Shown here in pieces: positions 23,291 through 34,317 of a stretch of 64,000 nucleotides of DNA; position 1 is the stretch's first letter, and each line of letters begins with the position of its first letter. The stretch comes from Orychophragmus violaceus (taxonomy: Eukaryota > Streptophyta > Magnoliopsida > Brassicales > Brassicaceae). A model generated the notes under the pieces. That model was not told where the DNA came from. It worked only from the letters and a program-made list of their open reading frames with translations, and did no database searches. The stretch is from positions 58,796,500 through 58,860,499 of the forward strand of contig CM058233.1 in the NCBI GenBank assembly GCA_030180135.1. Reading direction: 5' to 3'. Made by a program: the position numbers and the translations under genes.

Positions 23291-24141
23291 TATATAAACG
23301 GAAGTTACCGACATTAGATCGTAAAAGTCATTATCAAACTTCTCTCTCTAAAACGGAAACACACTCCCTCTCTAAATACTCTCTAAATACCCTCTAATAA
23401 CTCTCCGAGAACCCTCAGCCGCCACCGCCACCGCCACCGTCGTCGTCATCTTCTTCATTCTTGTAATTATCTTTTCTTTTTCGTCTCTCCTGACCAGTCC
23501 ATACACCGCCGCCATCGTATTCTAAGCTCTTCGTTCTGCAAATGTTTGAGATCTATACGAAAGAAGTCATTTTTTTCTTTGATCTTTGTATAGATCCAAA
23601 CAAAAAATTGGTTTTTATATATTTCTCGTATTAGATCCGTACGGTTTTGACTTCGAGTCATCCCCTTTTTCTTCTCTACTTTGTACTTCGTCTAGATCTG
23701 AATAAAACTAAAAATAGATAGATTTTTATATATTTCTCGTTTTAGATCCATGGGATCCATACGGTTTTGAGACCGAATCATCCCCGGTTTCATATGTCTT
23801 TTGTCTAGATCTGAACAAAAAATTGTTTTTTTTAATATATTTCTCGTTTTAGGTCCATACGGTTTTGAGTCCCAATCATCCTCTTTTTCACATGTCTTTT
23901 GTCTAGATCTGAACAAAAAATTGTTTTTTTTAATATATTTCTCGTTTTAGATCCATACGGTTTTGAGTCCCAATCATCCTCTTTTTCACATGTCTGTTGT
24001 CTAGATCTGAAAAAAATAGATAGGTTCTAGGGCCCCTAGGTTCTATGCTTGAGTTAGACTCTATTAGAAGTCTGAAATTGGAATTGTTTTTGTTCAGACT
24101 GTTTTAGAAGTCTGACTTACAATCGTTTTATTGTACACAGG
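23291..24141 (+). promoter_or_regulatory. Promoter and leader of the GRF zinc-finger gene
   Basis: A TATATAAA box at 23291-23298 is followed by a CT-rich leader with a CCGCCA/CCGTCGT trinucleotide run (23418-23450). A block of tandem repeats follows (see next entry), and the leader ends at a TTGTACACAG acceptor-like site immediately before the ATG at 24142. A leader intron is therefore likely. Confidence 0.5.
23596..24012 (+). repeat. About four tandem repeats, period about 98 bp
   Basis: Successive units begin with GTCTAGATCTGAA at 23690, 23803, 23901 and 23999 (spacing 113, 98, 98), with a diverged unit starting near 23596. Each contains a TTTCTCGTTTTAGATCCATA core followed by CGGTTTTGAG. 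The array lies in the leader or leader intron of the GRF gene. Confidence 0.85.
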
Positions 24142-24748
24142 ATGGGGCGATTCAGTCAGGTTCCAACCTCGAGTAGTAGTAGTTCATTCTCAAATTCCAC
24201 ATTTCGACAAAGATCCTGTTCATGCAATGGATTCCCCAAAAAATGTTTCTGCGGTCTGGACCCTGTCATGCGAACATCCACTACTGCCGATAATCCGGGA
24301 AGAAGATTCTTTGGATGTCGTAACTGGGATGTAATTGCCTTTCTCTTCTGTTTTGTAGCCAGTTTTATTTCGTTTTGACTTATTCGAGCTTATTTTCTGA
24401 ATTTGAAGATGATTGCATATTTAAAATGTGGCTGTATAGGATGGTGGCTACCATATAATGAAGTGGTGGGATGAGGCTATGATGGAGGAGTTTCACGAGT
24501 TAAAGCTGAGTGTGGACCAACATGGCGAACAAGTTGATTACATCTTCCTTTGTTATGCTGAAATTGACTGTGTTACCAACTTGCACGATGAGATCAAGAA
24601 AGCGCAGGCAGAGATAGCTCAACTAAAGGAGCTCTTGACTGAGAAACCATCTAGCCAGACAGTGCGTGGCGCCAAGTATGAGTATCTGATGGTTGCTGGT
24701 GCTGTTATCATCGTCCCGATTATCTTGAGGGCATTTGGTTTCTTGTAA
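24142..24748 (+). CDS. GRF-type zinc-finger, coiled-coil, C-terminal membrane protein (MULE cargo)
   Basis: Two exons, 24142-24330 (63 codons) and 24440-24748 (103 codons with the stop), are joined by a GT-AG intron and give a 165-residue protein. Residues 1-30 are Ser-rich. Residues 31-64 form the GRF finger core: C-x-C with GLDPVMRTSTTADNPGRRFF and G-C, then NWD. Exon 2 begins DGGYHIMKWWDEAMMEEF, where the last zinc ligand, usually Cys or His, seems replaced or shifted to the GYH histidine. A charged helix predicted to coil follows (NLHDEIKKAQAEIAQLKELL), and then a hydrophobic C-terminal segment (YLMVAGAVIIVPIILRAFGF). Proteins of this small type occur widely in plants, many within MULEs; no function is established. 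The frame is intact although the neighbouring genes are broken. Confidence 0.8.
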
Positions 24749-25169
24749 TATAAGTCTTATGTATCCAAGTACAATTTTATGTATTATAAGACGAATTTTA
24801 TCCAATTTCATTCATCATCGTCCAATTTCATTCATCATCCAAATATGCGAATTGTCAGACTTCAAAAGAAGTCTGACTAATAAATTATTTTCCTCAGACT
24901 TCGTATGGAGTATGAATCTACAATAATTAGTTTTAAGACTTAAATGATTTTCCTCAGACTTCGTATGGAGTCTGAATCTACAATAATTAATTTTCACCAG
25001 ACTTCGCGTGTACATAACGACACGTGGCCTCTTGCATGCCCGGGAAATTAAATATTTTGTAAATTAAACGGGCGGGAGTTATGTAAAAAGGAGACGAAAA
25101 AGCGCAGCAGTTACGTCTGCAGTAAAACCGTCCGATAGTGGTAAAACCGTCTCGTTTTAACTGCCCCTT

Positions 25170-25684
25170 ATGAGACATATATAAATATAATTTTTAACCT
25201 TTTTTTACAGTTTCCCAGGAAAGATAAAAAAAAAACCTATTCTCTCTCAAATCCACTCAATCGACATCGTGCACTTTTTCTGGGTATCGTTTCCAGATCT
25301 GGTTTCTCTCTGCTCCGCCGCTTACATTCGACGGTAAGATTAATCTAAAACTTCTTCGGGGGAATTCCAAGTTAAACTATTAGTAATCAGACGGCTATTG
25401 GTGTCTGATTGTAGATCTCAGACCACATATGAAGTCTGATTACATGCTCAGACTCCAGGTGGAGTCTGAATATCTCTCATACTTGCGCTGAGCTTTTTTG
25501 TCTTTTTTCTAAATTCCAGATCTTGTTGGGCCCCGATCTTGTTTTACTGTAGCTCCTCCGCCGTCTTCCTTCGACAGTAAGATTCCTCGACTCTTCTCCT
25601 CTTCTATATATTTACATAACTATAGTTGGCAGACGGCATAAGATGTCTGACTGTGTAAGGCCCTCGTTGTTTCAGGTTTCCGTT
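25170..25684 (+). promoter_or_regulatory. Promoter and leader of the DUF1985-Ulp1 gene
   Basis: A TATATAAATA box lies at 25178-25187. It is followed by a leader starting near 25240 and two similar segments, each with CTCCGCCG followed by TTCGACGGTAAG or TTCGACAGTAAG (25318-25335 and 25560-25582), that look like duplicated splice donors. A TTGTTTCAG acceptor sits before the ATG at 25685. Three palindrome copies lie in the presumed leader intron. Confidence 0.5.
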
Positions 25685-25904
25685 ATGGAAGAGGTTGAAT
25701 TCCCACAAAGGATGTTCACTGCCGGTTATGAACCGGTTCCGGATAAAAGCATACACTTCTTTAGTGGAAGGAGAGATCTGATAACTGATGTTAAACTAGC
25801 GCTGTCACCGGCTGAATGGCAGGAACTCCTCGATTCAGAACTTGGGGTTTTTTTGAAATTCCATGAACTGAATTTCAAATGGTGTTCAAGGATGGTGCAC
25901 TATA

Positions 25905-26543
25905 TGAAGGAATATTTAGCGTTAATCCAGATTCAATTCTCAGATTCAACAGTCCTAAACATGCAGATCTAGGTTCTCTTGATTAGAAACATAATGGATC
26001 TCACCTTATACCTGTTTATGCAGCGGAAAGGGAAGGTATGGTCAGAGATCAGCAGAGCCACCAAGTGATAACTCCTCCAGAGGTTCACACACGCACACCA
26101 AGCAGGAAGAAGGCTGCTAGACCAAGAGAGAGGAGGCGCAGGGAGAGAGAGAGAAATCGCAGAGGGGGCTAGGGTTAGAAGGAGACTCAGACTTAAGTTT
26201 TATTTATAAAACTTGTCTAGTTCCTTTTGGGCTTTTGGGCCCAAATACCAATCTGATTAAATCCCTTGGATTTAATCAGATCCATTAATCTCTCTCTAAG
26301 TACGACAAATGCCTGGCACTTTTACCGTACTTCTGCTAAGCCGTTCCTACACATTTTCCTGTTAGCTTAGGCGTGTGACCCATATGGGATCATATAATAA
26401 AGGCAATAAGTCCAAGACTTATAGATCATGAGCGGACTCTAGCAAGCCATCATGACCCCCAGTATTATATGACTTATGTCTGATCATTGACATACTCTTA
26501 CTTTCTAGAGACAGTACCGAGATTACTGGACACAATTCCAACA
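25905..26543 (-). repeat. Outer Copia LTR (3' LTR in element orientation)
   Basis: 639 bp, beginning TGAAGGAATATT and ending ATTCCAACA on the plus strand. It pairs with 38106-38744. Confidence 0.92.
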
Positions 26544-27167
26544 ATCTCCCACTTGTACTGGAATCTCTGTATTCATAATCCTTTTGTCTCAATATCTCGA
26601 TTAGTCATAAGGCAAGATGAGTGTCATCCTTATAAAGTCTAATCATGTTCATCGGACTCTGATTTGATACTGACAATCCAAACGACTCGGGAAAGTCCGT
26701 TTGAGCATGGCCATGCATTTTCCAGTATTCAAATCTCCGATTGGCCTAGAGATATTCACTCCATTTATATTGGAAGGACAAATCCCGTCTTGTTCCATCA
26801 CTGTAAACTACTCATTTCATAATACACCCAAACAAGGTCCTTATAACTATCGCTTAACGACAGCATTGGACAATGATCAAAGCGCATTAGTTCATGTGCA
26901 ATCACATGCATGCGAACTCAGGTCTAAGGACTATACTCTATAGTCGTAGTAAGAATCTCTTATGACACAGATATAAATATCCTGAAGAGTTCTTATATTC
27001 GGGTCTTGTCCGGTCGTATGTACCCTACATACACCTATGTACTGACTTTGATGCCGCGCATCTATGACACACTGAGACTTTGTCATAAGTCACATATCAA
27101 TCTAGTCTCACACGGTTGTTGGTGTTCCAATTTCAACAACCTTCGACTAGGGACATGATGATATAAG

Positions 27168-27839
27168 TGAAGGATTGTTTAGTTGATCCTGATTCAATTC
27201 TTAGATTCATATCAACCTAAACATGCGGATCTAGGTTCTTCTCAGAATAGAAACAAATGATGATCTCACCTTATACCTGTTTGCAGCGGAAAGAGATGGT
27301 ATGTCTGAGATCAGAGAAACACCGAGGGATGAATCCTCCAAAGGTTCACACACGCGATCACAGAAAACGGCTGCTAGACCACGAGGAGCTCGGCGCAGAG
27401 AGAGAGAGAGTTTTCGGCTGGGGGCTAGGGTTAATTGTTCAGAAACTCGAGTTTTACCTTATAAAACTTGTCCGATTCCGTTTGGGCCATTTGGCCCAAA
27501 CACCAATTAACTCGACGGCATTCGCGCACTGTGTCGACCGACACACCTTGTGTATCGATCGACACACAGTGCCTAAACCGTTTTATTCTCTCTAAGTACA
27601 GTAAATGCCTAGCACTTTTACCGTACATCTGCTAAACCGTTCCTACACATTTTCCTGTTAGCTTAGGCGTGTGACCCATATGGGATCATATAATAAAGGC
27701 AATAAGTCCAAGACTTATAGATCATGAGCGGACTCTAGCAAGCCATCATGACCCCCAGTATTATATGACTTATGTCTGATCATTGACATACTCTTACTTT
27801 CTAGAGACAGTACTGAGATTACTGGACACAATTCCAACA
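27168..27839 (-). repeat. Inner Copia LTR (3' LTR in element orientation)
   Basis: 672 bp, TGAAGGATTG to ATTCCAACA on the plus strand. Compared with the outer Copia LTR it carries a replaced segment (about 27510-27590) with an inverted repeat TGTGTCGACCGACACA / TGTGTATCGATCGACACA. Confidence 0.93.
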
Positions 27840-28690
27840 ATCTCCCACTTGTACTGGAATCTCTGTATTCATAATCCTTTTGTCACAATATCTCGATTAG
27901 TCATAAGGCAAGATTGGTGTCATCCTTATAAAGCCTAATCTTGTTCATCGGACTCTGATTCGATACTGACAATCCAAACGACTCAGGACAGTCCGTTTGA
28001 GCATGGCCATGCATTTTCCAGTATTCAAATCTCCGATTGGCCTAGAGATATTCACTCCATTTATATTGGAGGGACAAATTCCGTCTTGTTCCATCACTGT
28101 AAACTACTCATTTCATAATGTACCCAAACAAGGTCCTTATAACTATCGCAGAACGATAGCGTTAGACAATGATCAAAGTGCATCAGTCCATGTGCAGTCA
28201 CATGCATGCGAACTCATGTCTAAGGACTATACTCTATAGTCGTAGTAAGAATCTCTTATGACACAGATATAAATATCCTGAAGAGTTCTTATAAGCGGGT
28301 CTTATCCGGTCGTATGTTCCCAAACATACACCTATGTACTGACTTTGATGCCGCGCATCTATGACACTCTGAGACTTTGTCATAAGTCACGTACCAATCC
28401 AGTCTCACACGGTTGTTGGTGTTCCAATTTCAACAACCTTCGACTAGGGACGGGATGATATAAAACATCTATCAAATATAGGGTCTCATGATCAAGCTAA
28501 ATGACTTCGATGACTCAAGATCAAGTCATTTACTTCGATGACCTATAAAATGGTTCATATCACTTTGGAACGATTATTTCATCACAGTTAAAATAATCTT
28601 GAAATAATAATTTCATTAAACATAAGAATGTTTTACAAGAACATATCAAATAACTAAATAAAAGCCCTCAAACTCCCACTCAAATTTAGA

Positions 28691-31600
28691 TTACATTTCA
28701 ATGTCTCTAATGCCTACAGCTTCAGTCAGAAACTCGAGCTTAGGCCTTGGGAGTGGCTTTGTCAACGGATCAGCGACGTTATCATCTGTCTGAACTCGGC
28801 TGATCTTGACTTCCTTTCTATTAATGATGTCACGTATCAAGTGAAATCTTCTTAGAACATGCTTGGATTTCTGGTGTGATCTTGGTTCCTTTGCCTGAGC
28901 TATAGCACCATTGTTGTCACAAAACAGTGCCAGAGGCTCAGCCGCATCTGGTATCACACCTAGTTCAATAATGAACTTTCGTATCCAAACAGCTTCCTTC
29001 GCAGCTTCTGAGGCGGCGATATATTCAGCTTCTGTAGTGGAATCTGCAACGGTGTCTTGCTTGGAGCTTCTCCAACTGATTGCACCGCCATTCAGACAAA
29101 AGATATAACCGGACTGTGACCGGAAATCATCTTGGTCTGTCTGGAAACTTGCATCCGTGAATCCACTGACTTTAAGCACATCACTTCCACCGTACACTAA
29201 GAACTTATCCTTAGTATGTCTTAGATACTTCAAGATATTCTTTACGGCAATCCAATGGTTTTCACCTGGATTTGACTGGTATCTACTCGTCATGCTCAAT
29301 GCATAAGCAACATCGGGACGAGTACAGATCATGGCATACATGACAGATCCTATTGCAGATGCATAAGGAATATTCTTCATGCGCTCAAGCTCAGCAGCCG
29401 TCGTAGGGCTCTGCTTCTTGCTTAGCGTTGTGCCATGTACCATTGGCGTGAAGCCCTTCTTGGAATCCTTCATGCTGAATCTTTGTAGGACTTTGTCAAT
29501 GTATGAATCTTGACACAAGCCTATCAGCCTTCTAGATCTATCTCGGTAGATCCTGATTCCAAGAACGTATGCGGCTTCACCCATGTCTTTCATGGAAAAA
29601 CAACTTCCAAGCCAGTCCTTTACGGACTTCAGCATTGGAACGTCGTTTCCGAGAAGCAGTATGTCATCGACATACAGAATAAGAAATACAATCTTGCTCC
29701 CACTAGATTTCTTATACACGCATTGTTCTTCTTCGTTTCTGATGAAGTCAAATTGCTTGATCGCTTCATCAAAACGAAGATTCCAGCTCCTCGATGCTTG
29801 CTTCAATCCATAAATGGATTTATGAAGCTTGCATACTTTTCCAGCATTCTTTGGATCTATGTAACCGTCAGGTTGTGTCATATACACATCCTCTTCCAGA
29901 ATACCATTCAGGAAAGCGGTTTTCACGTCCATCTGCCAAATTTCATAGTCATGAAAAGCTGCAGTTGCTAGTAGAATCCGAATAGATTTCATCATAGCCA
30001 CTGGTGAATAGGTTTCATCGTAATCCACACCGTGAACTTGTCTGAAACCTTTTGCCACCAACCTGGCTTTATAAATCTGGACATTTCCATCCACGTCAAT
30101 CTTCTTCTTGAAGATCCATTTGCACTCGATGGCTTTTACACCAGCGGGTAAGTCAACCAACGAAAACACTTGGTTGACCGACATGGAGTCCATTTCGGAA
30201 TCAGTGGCCTTGCGCCACTTAGAGGAATCTGGGCCCATCATGGCTTGATTGAAGTTCGATGGTTCATCACCATCAATGATCAGAAGATCATGACAGTCAG
30301 TCACGAGGAATCCTTGATATCTCTCGGGTTCGTGACGGATCCTCCCGGATCTTCGAACTTCAGGTACTACAGGTTCAGGCTCTACAATTTCTTGTAGGTC
30401 CTCCTGCTGCTCTTCCTCATTAGGTTGAGCAGTATCCTGTTCATCTTGAATTTCTTCAAGCAGTACCTTACTCCCACTGTCTTTCTTAGAGAGAAACTCT
30501 CTCTCAAGAAAGTTACAATCCCGGGCAACAAAGATCTTGTTCTCGGAACGTAGATAGAAGTAATAAGCCTTGGTTTCCCGTGGATAACCAATGAAGTAGC
30601 ATTTATCAGATTTTGGTGTAAGCTTATCTGAGATTAATCTCTTGACATAGGCTTCACAACCCCAAATTCTTAGATAAGACAGCACTGGAGCTTCTCCAGT
30701 CCATAATTCATATGGTGTCTTTGCTACTGCTTTCGATGGCGCTCTATTTAGAGTGAACACTGCTGTTAGCAGAGCATATCCCCAAAGGGATATTGGAAGG
30801 TCTGTGTGACTCATCATAGATCGAACCATATCCAATAAGGTCCGATTTCTCCTTTCAGACACACCATTCCATTGAGGTGTTCCAGGAGGAGTGAGTTGGG
30901 ATACGATCCCACACTCTCTCAGATGATCACTGAATTCTTGACTTAAGTATTCTCCTCCTCGGTCGGACCGAAGAGCCTTAATGCTTTTGCCAAGTTGGTT
31001 CTGTACTTCATTTTGGAATTCTCTGAACTTCTCAAAAGATTCAGACTTATGTTTCATTAAATAAACATATCCATACCTACTGAAATCATCAGTAAAGGTA
31101 ATGAAGTACTGATAGTTTCCTCTTGCATTTGTGGACATTGGGCCACACACATCAGTGTGTATCAGGCCCAATACGTCACTGGCCCTCTCGTTAGGTTTAT
31201 TAAAGGGGGCCCGTGTCATTTTGCCCATCATGCAGGATTCGCATTTCTCACATGACTCAAAGTCAAATGAGCCAAGAAGTCCATTCGAATGGAGCCTCTT
31301 GATGCGTTTCTCGCTGATGTGCCCTAAACGACAATGCCATAGAAACGTTCGGTTCTCCTCATTAGGTTTGAACCGTTTGGTATTAATGTTATAAATTGGC
31401 GCGGATTGATCGAGTATGTAAAGCCCATTCATAAGAGGGGCAGAACCATAGAACAAATTGTTGCGATTGAAGGAACATAATTTATTCTTAACTGAAAAAT
31501 CATAACCTTCCAAATCCAACAATGAAATTGAAATAATATTTCTGCTTATAGCAGGTACAAAATAACAATTATTGAGTTCTAAAATCAATCCCGAAGGTAA

Positions 31601-32668
31601 AGACAACAAGTAAGTGCCTACAGCTAGCGCTGGAACTTTCGCTCCATTCCCAACTCGTAGCTCCACTTGTCCTTGCTTCAGCCTTCTACTGTTGCTGAGT
31701 GCCTGCATATTAGTACAAATATGAGCCCCACAACCAGTATCCATAACCCATGAGGTATTATCAGAAGTAGTTGTATTAACTTCTATAACAAAAATACCTG
31801 TTGAAGAAGTCTCATAAGTCTTCTTCTTCAATTCCTTTAGACCTTCCTGGAATTTCTTACATTCTCTCCTCCAATGCCCTGGTTCTTTACAGAACCTGCA
31901 TATGTCAGTTGGCCCAGCCTTGGACTTGGGCTTGGGCTTTGGCGTGTCCTTGTCCGCGACTTGGACAGCCTTGGCCTTTCCCTTATCCTTAGCAGAGGAT
32001 TTCTTAAACCCCTTGCCCTTCTGCACCATAAGCACATTGGGGTCCTTGGCGGTTTTCCTCAAATTGGGCTCCGCAGTCTTGAGCATTCCGTGAAGCTCAG
32101 GCAATGTCTTACTCAAGCCATGCATGTTAAAGTTCAGAATGAACTGATCATAGCTTGCAGGTAATGACTGCAGAATGATGTCGCAGGCAAGTTCCTGGCT
32201 GATTGGGCAGTCGAGTTTCTGAAGATGATCGAGATAACCCATCATCTTCAAGACATGAGGACTCACTGCCGCATTCGCAGCCAACTTGCAGTCCAAGAGG
32301 TTCTTAACTGTTTGAAACCTCTCAGTCCTAGCCTGCTCCTGAAAAAGTGATTTCAGGCTTGCCATTATCTCGATGGGTGACAATACACTCTCGAACTGTT
32401 TTTGCAGCTCAGGAGTCATTGTCACCAACATCAGGCAATAGGCATCATTTTCATCTGACGAATGCTTTTCCCAAGCATTATGCAGAGTCCTGGCGGCATT
32501 GGCAGGAGGCCTCTCGGGGAGAGGGTCACGAAGGACATAATCCTTCTTCTCCTGCTTGAGGACTAGCCTCAAGTTCCTTGACCACGTCAGGAAGTTCGTT
32601 CCAGTCAGCTTCTCCTTTTCGAGAACAGACCGGATCGAGAATGTGTTTTGTGTGCTTGTAGTAGTCAT
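28691..32668 (-). CDS. Copia gag-pol polyprotein, intact (1,325 aa)
   Basis: One frame runs from ATG at 32668 to the stop at 28691. Domains in order: gag with FLTWSRNLRLVLKQEKKDYV (residues 26-45) and a CCHC zinc knuckle CRFCKEPGHWRREC (257-270); aspartic protease with WVMDTGCGAH (DTG at 310-312); integrase zinc-binding LWHCRLGH...CESC (443-480); integrase core with HTDVCGP (D506), LRSDRGGEY (D569) and WNGVSERRNR (E605); reverse transcriptase with WQMDVKTAFLNG (D914) and LYVDDILLLGND (YVDD 999-1002); and RNase H ending in SKQDTVADSTTEAEY. The order INT before RT is diagnostic of Ty1/Copia. I do not assign a lineage. Every catalytic residue I checked is present, so the product could be functional. 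Confidence 0.96.
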   Translation of the reverse strand: MTTTSTQNTFSIRSVLEKEKLTGTNFLTWSRNLRLVLKQEKKDYVLRDPLPERPPANAARTLHNAWEKHSSDENDAYCLMLVTMTPELQKQFESVLSPIEIMASLKSLFQEQARTERFQTVKNLLDCKLAANAAVSPHVLKMMGYLDHLQKLDCPISQELACDIILQSLPASYDQFILNFNMHGLSKTLPELHGMLKTAEPNLRKTAKDPNVLMVQKGKGFKKSSAKDKGKAKAVQVADKDTPKPKPKSKAGPTDICRFCKEPGHWRRECKKFQEGLKELKKKTYETSSTGIFVIEVNTTTSDNTSWVMDTGCGAHICTNMQALSNSRRLKQGQVELRVGNGAKVPALAVGTYLLSLPSGLILELNNCYFVPAISRNIISISLLDLEGYDFSVKNKLCSFNRNNLFYGSAPLMNGLYILDQSAPIYNINTKRFKPNEENRTFLWHCRLGHISEKRIKRLHSNGLLGSFDFESCEKCESCMMGKMTRAPFNKPNERASDVLGLIHTDVCGPMSTNARGNYQYFITFTDDFSRYGYVYLMKHKSESFEKFREFQNEVQNQLGKSIKALRSDRGGEYLSQEFSDHLRECGIVSQLTPPGTPQWNGVSERRNRTLLDMVRSMMSHTDLPISLWGYALLTAVFTLNRAPSKAVAKTPYELWTGEAPVLSYLRIWGCEAYVKRLISDKLTPKSDKCYFIGYPRETKAYYFYLRSENKIFVARDCNFLEREFLSKKDSGSKVLLEEIQDEQDTAQPNEEEQQEDLQEIVEPEPVVPEVRRSGRIRHEPERYQGFLVTDCHDLLIIDGDEPSNFNQAMMGPDSSKWRKATDSEMDSMSVNQVFSLVDLPAGVKAIECKWIFKKKIDVDGNVQIYKARLVAKGFRQVHGVDYDETYSPVAMMKSIRILLATAAFHDYEIWQMDVKTAFLNGILEEDVYMTQPDGYIDPKNAGKVCKLHKSIYGLKQASRSWNLRFDEAIKQFDFIRNEEEQCVYKKSSGSKIVFLILYVDDILLLGNDVPMLKSVKDWLGSCFSMKDMGEAAYVLGIRIYRDRSRRLIGLCQDSYIDKVLQRFSMKDSKKGFTPMVHGTTLSKKQSPTTAAELERMKNIPYASAIGSVMYAMICTRPDVAYALSMTSRYQSNPGENHWIAVKNILKYLRHTKDKFLVYGGSDVLKVSGFTDASFQTDQDDFRSQSGYIFCLNGGAISWRSSKQDTVADSTTEAEYIAASEAAKEAVWIRKFIIELGVIPDAAEPLALFCDNNGAIAQAKEPRSHQKSKHVLRRFHLIRDIINRKEVKISRVQTDDNVADPLTKPLPRPKLEFLTEAVGIRDIEM

Positions 32669-33199
32669 AGCTGAAATATATAGATAAAAAGGTTATTAGT
32701 TAAAATGTTCAATATGATTAATCTCGTATTAAATTTAATATGATTAATCACGCATTATATTCAATAACATAAGTTACCCTCAATAGAATATAATGATTCC
32801 AAGATCCACATATAACTAAGATTAAAGTGGGCCACTGGCCGTCACCAAACCTTAGCTTATATCGGTAAGCCCTATATCGGCTAATTATATCCGTGATATA
32901 ACTCTTGGTTGTGAATCTGGGCCCGAGGCCCAATCCACTCTGATGTCTCAAGGCCCGGGACTCCCGATGGCCCAGTCAAGAAAACCAGACTATACAGTCA
33001 TGTAATCATTAATGTCTGGGACTCCCAATGACATTTATGAATCACAAACCGTCTTATCCACGCAAAAGCAGACACCCTCACACTGTAAGGCCATGAATAC
33101 AATTGAATGGGCTTCGACAGCTGACATAGAATGGACAAGACATCCAACGCTTGATATTATTTGAGGTTCGTAGGTTTATTTAAAAATTCATTCCCAAAA

Positions 33200-34317
33200 T
33201 AGAAGATTACTATTTCGGGAAACTTTCCATTTTTGGAAACCTACTATTTTTGGAAACTTTCTAAAATTGGAAACTTTCTAAAAACGGAAACTTTCTAACT
33301 TTAGAAATTTCTTTAAAATCCAAAACCCGCAAATCCAGAAACTTCTAATTTAAGAAACTTTCTAATTTCAAAATTTCGGAACCTTTAATTTAAAATCGAC
33401 TTTATAATTTTATAAAATAAATTTTAAATTAATCTGAAGAAAGACTCAAATAATTGGCCCAATTGTTTTAACTTCTTGGCCCGAGGCCCAAGAATTGGTC
33501 CATGTCCAAGACATGACCCAATTGTCCAATTAAATGACATAACTGGTCTGGTTCATTAAAATTGGTCTAACCAAATTTTAATTACTACGATGACCACAAT
33601 TGTCAACCGGTTATTTACTAAACCGGATTTTCTCAATTTATTTGGTCCAACCAAATCAAATTAGAAAATCCTGGTTTAGGCACTAAATCCAATAATTCTT
33701 TCGACATTGGATTTCTTGTCCCGGTTTAACCAGACTTAATAAAATTATTAAATCTGTTTATTAAACCAGGACGAATTAGTTTTAATCAAAAATTAAACCG
33801 AGCCTTAAACCAACCATGTCGATCGATGAACCAACCGTGTCGATCGATTCATCAACCACATCGGTCGATGCTCTCAGCATCGATCCTGCATCGATCGTGC
33901 ATCGATCCTGTATCGATCGATGCTCTCACGCATGCACTGAACCGAGCCAAAACCCTAACCGTGTCGATCGATGTGCACCAACCGCATCGGTCGATGCACC
34001 AATATCGAACCAGCATCGATCCTGCATCGATCGATGCTTTCACGCGTTAACAGGGTTAGCCGATAGACTGTATCGACCGATCCATGCGATCGTATCGATC
34101 GATCCATGCGATCGCAGTCGATACTGCCTTATGAAAATCGCATTCTACCAAATCATATAGCTTGGTTTCTGCGATTTTATGTGTGTTTAGGTTTTAATTC
34201 TTGTTACTTAAGTGGTTTCTCTTATCAGTAGTTGATTCAAAACACTTTTAAACAAGAAAAACAATCCTAAACTTGAATCTAAACAAGAAAAACCAGAACC
34301 ATTGGCTCTGATACCAC
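33200..34317 (-). other. Inner Copia 5' leader with repeat tracts and primer-binding site
   Basis: In element orientation this lies between the 5' LTR and gag. It holds the primer-binding site (34316-34303), a tract of TCGATCGATGC/CATCGATCC-type repeats (33816-34120) and A/T-rich direct repeats of GGAAACTTTCTAA (33215-33380). No gene is present; short frames across the CGATCG tract are repeat translations. Confidence 0.8.

Larger units (their letters stand above)
22085..25650. repeat. Left cluster of the dispersed MULE palindrome
   Basis: Full or near-full copies of TCAGACTTC-N4-GAAGTCTGA lie at about 22085, 22111, 22674 (perfect), 23226, 24055, 24095, 24855 (perfect arms), 24954, 25387, 25419, 25449 and 25629. 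Half-sites lie near 22509, 22878, 23188 and 24999. All fall outside the exons of the GRF gene and the first protease exon. Confidence 0.85.

Noticed and set aside
25643..25684. Upstream in-frame ATG (25643) as start of the DUF1985-Ulp1 gene
   Set aside because: The segment overlaps a palindrome copy and ends in a TTGTTTCAG acceptor, so it is probably leader-intron sequence; ATG 25685 is preferred.
29510..29971. Plus-strand frames opposite the Copia pol genes
   Set aside because: They mirror the conserved pol coding sequence in all copies and break in one copy; they are shadows.
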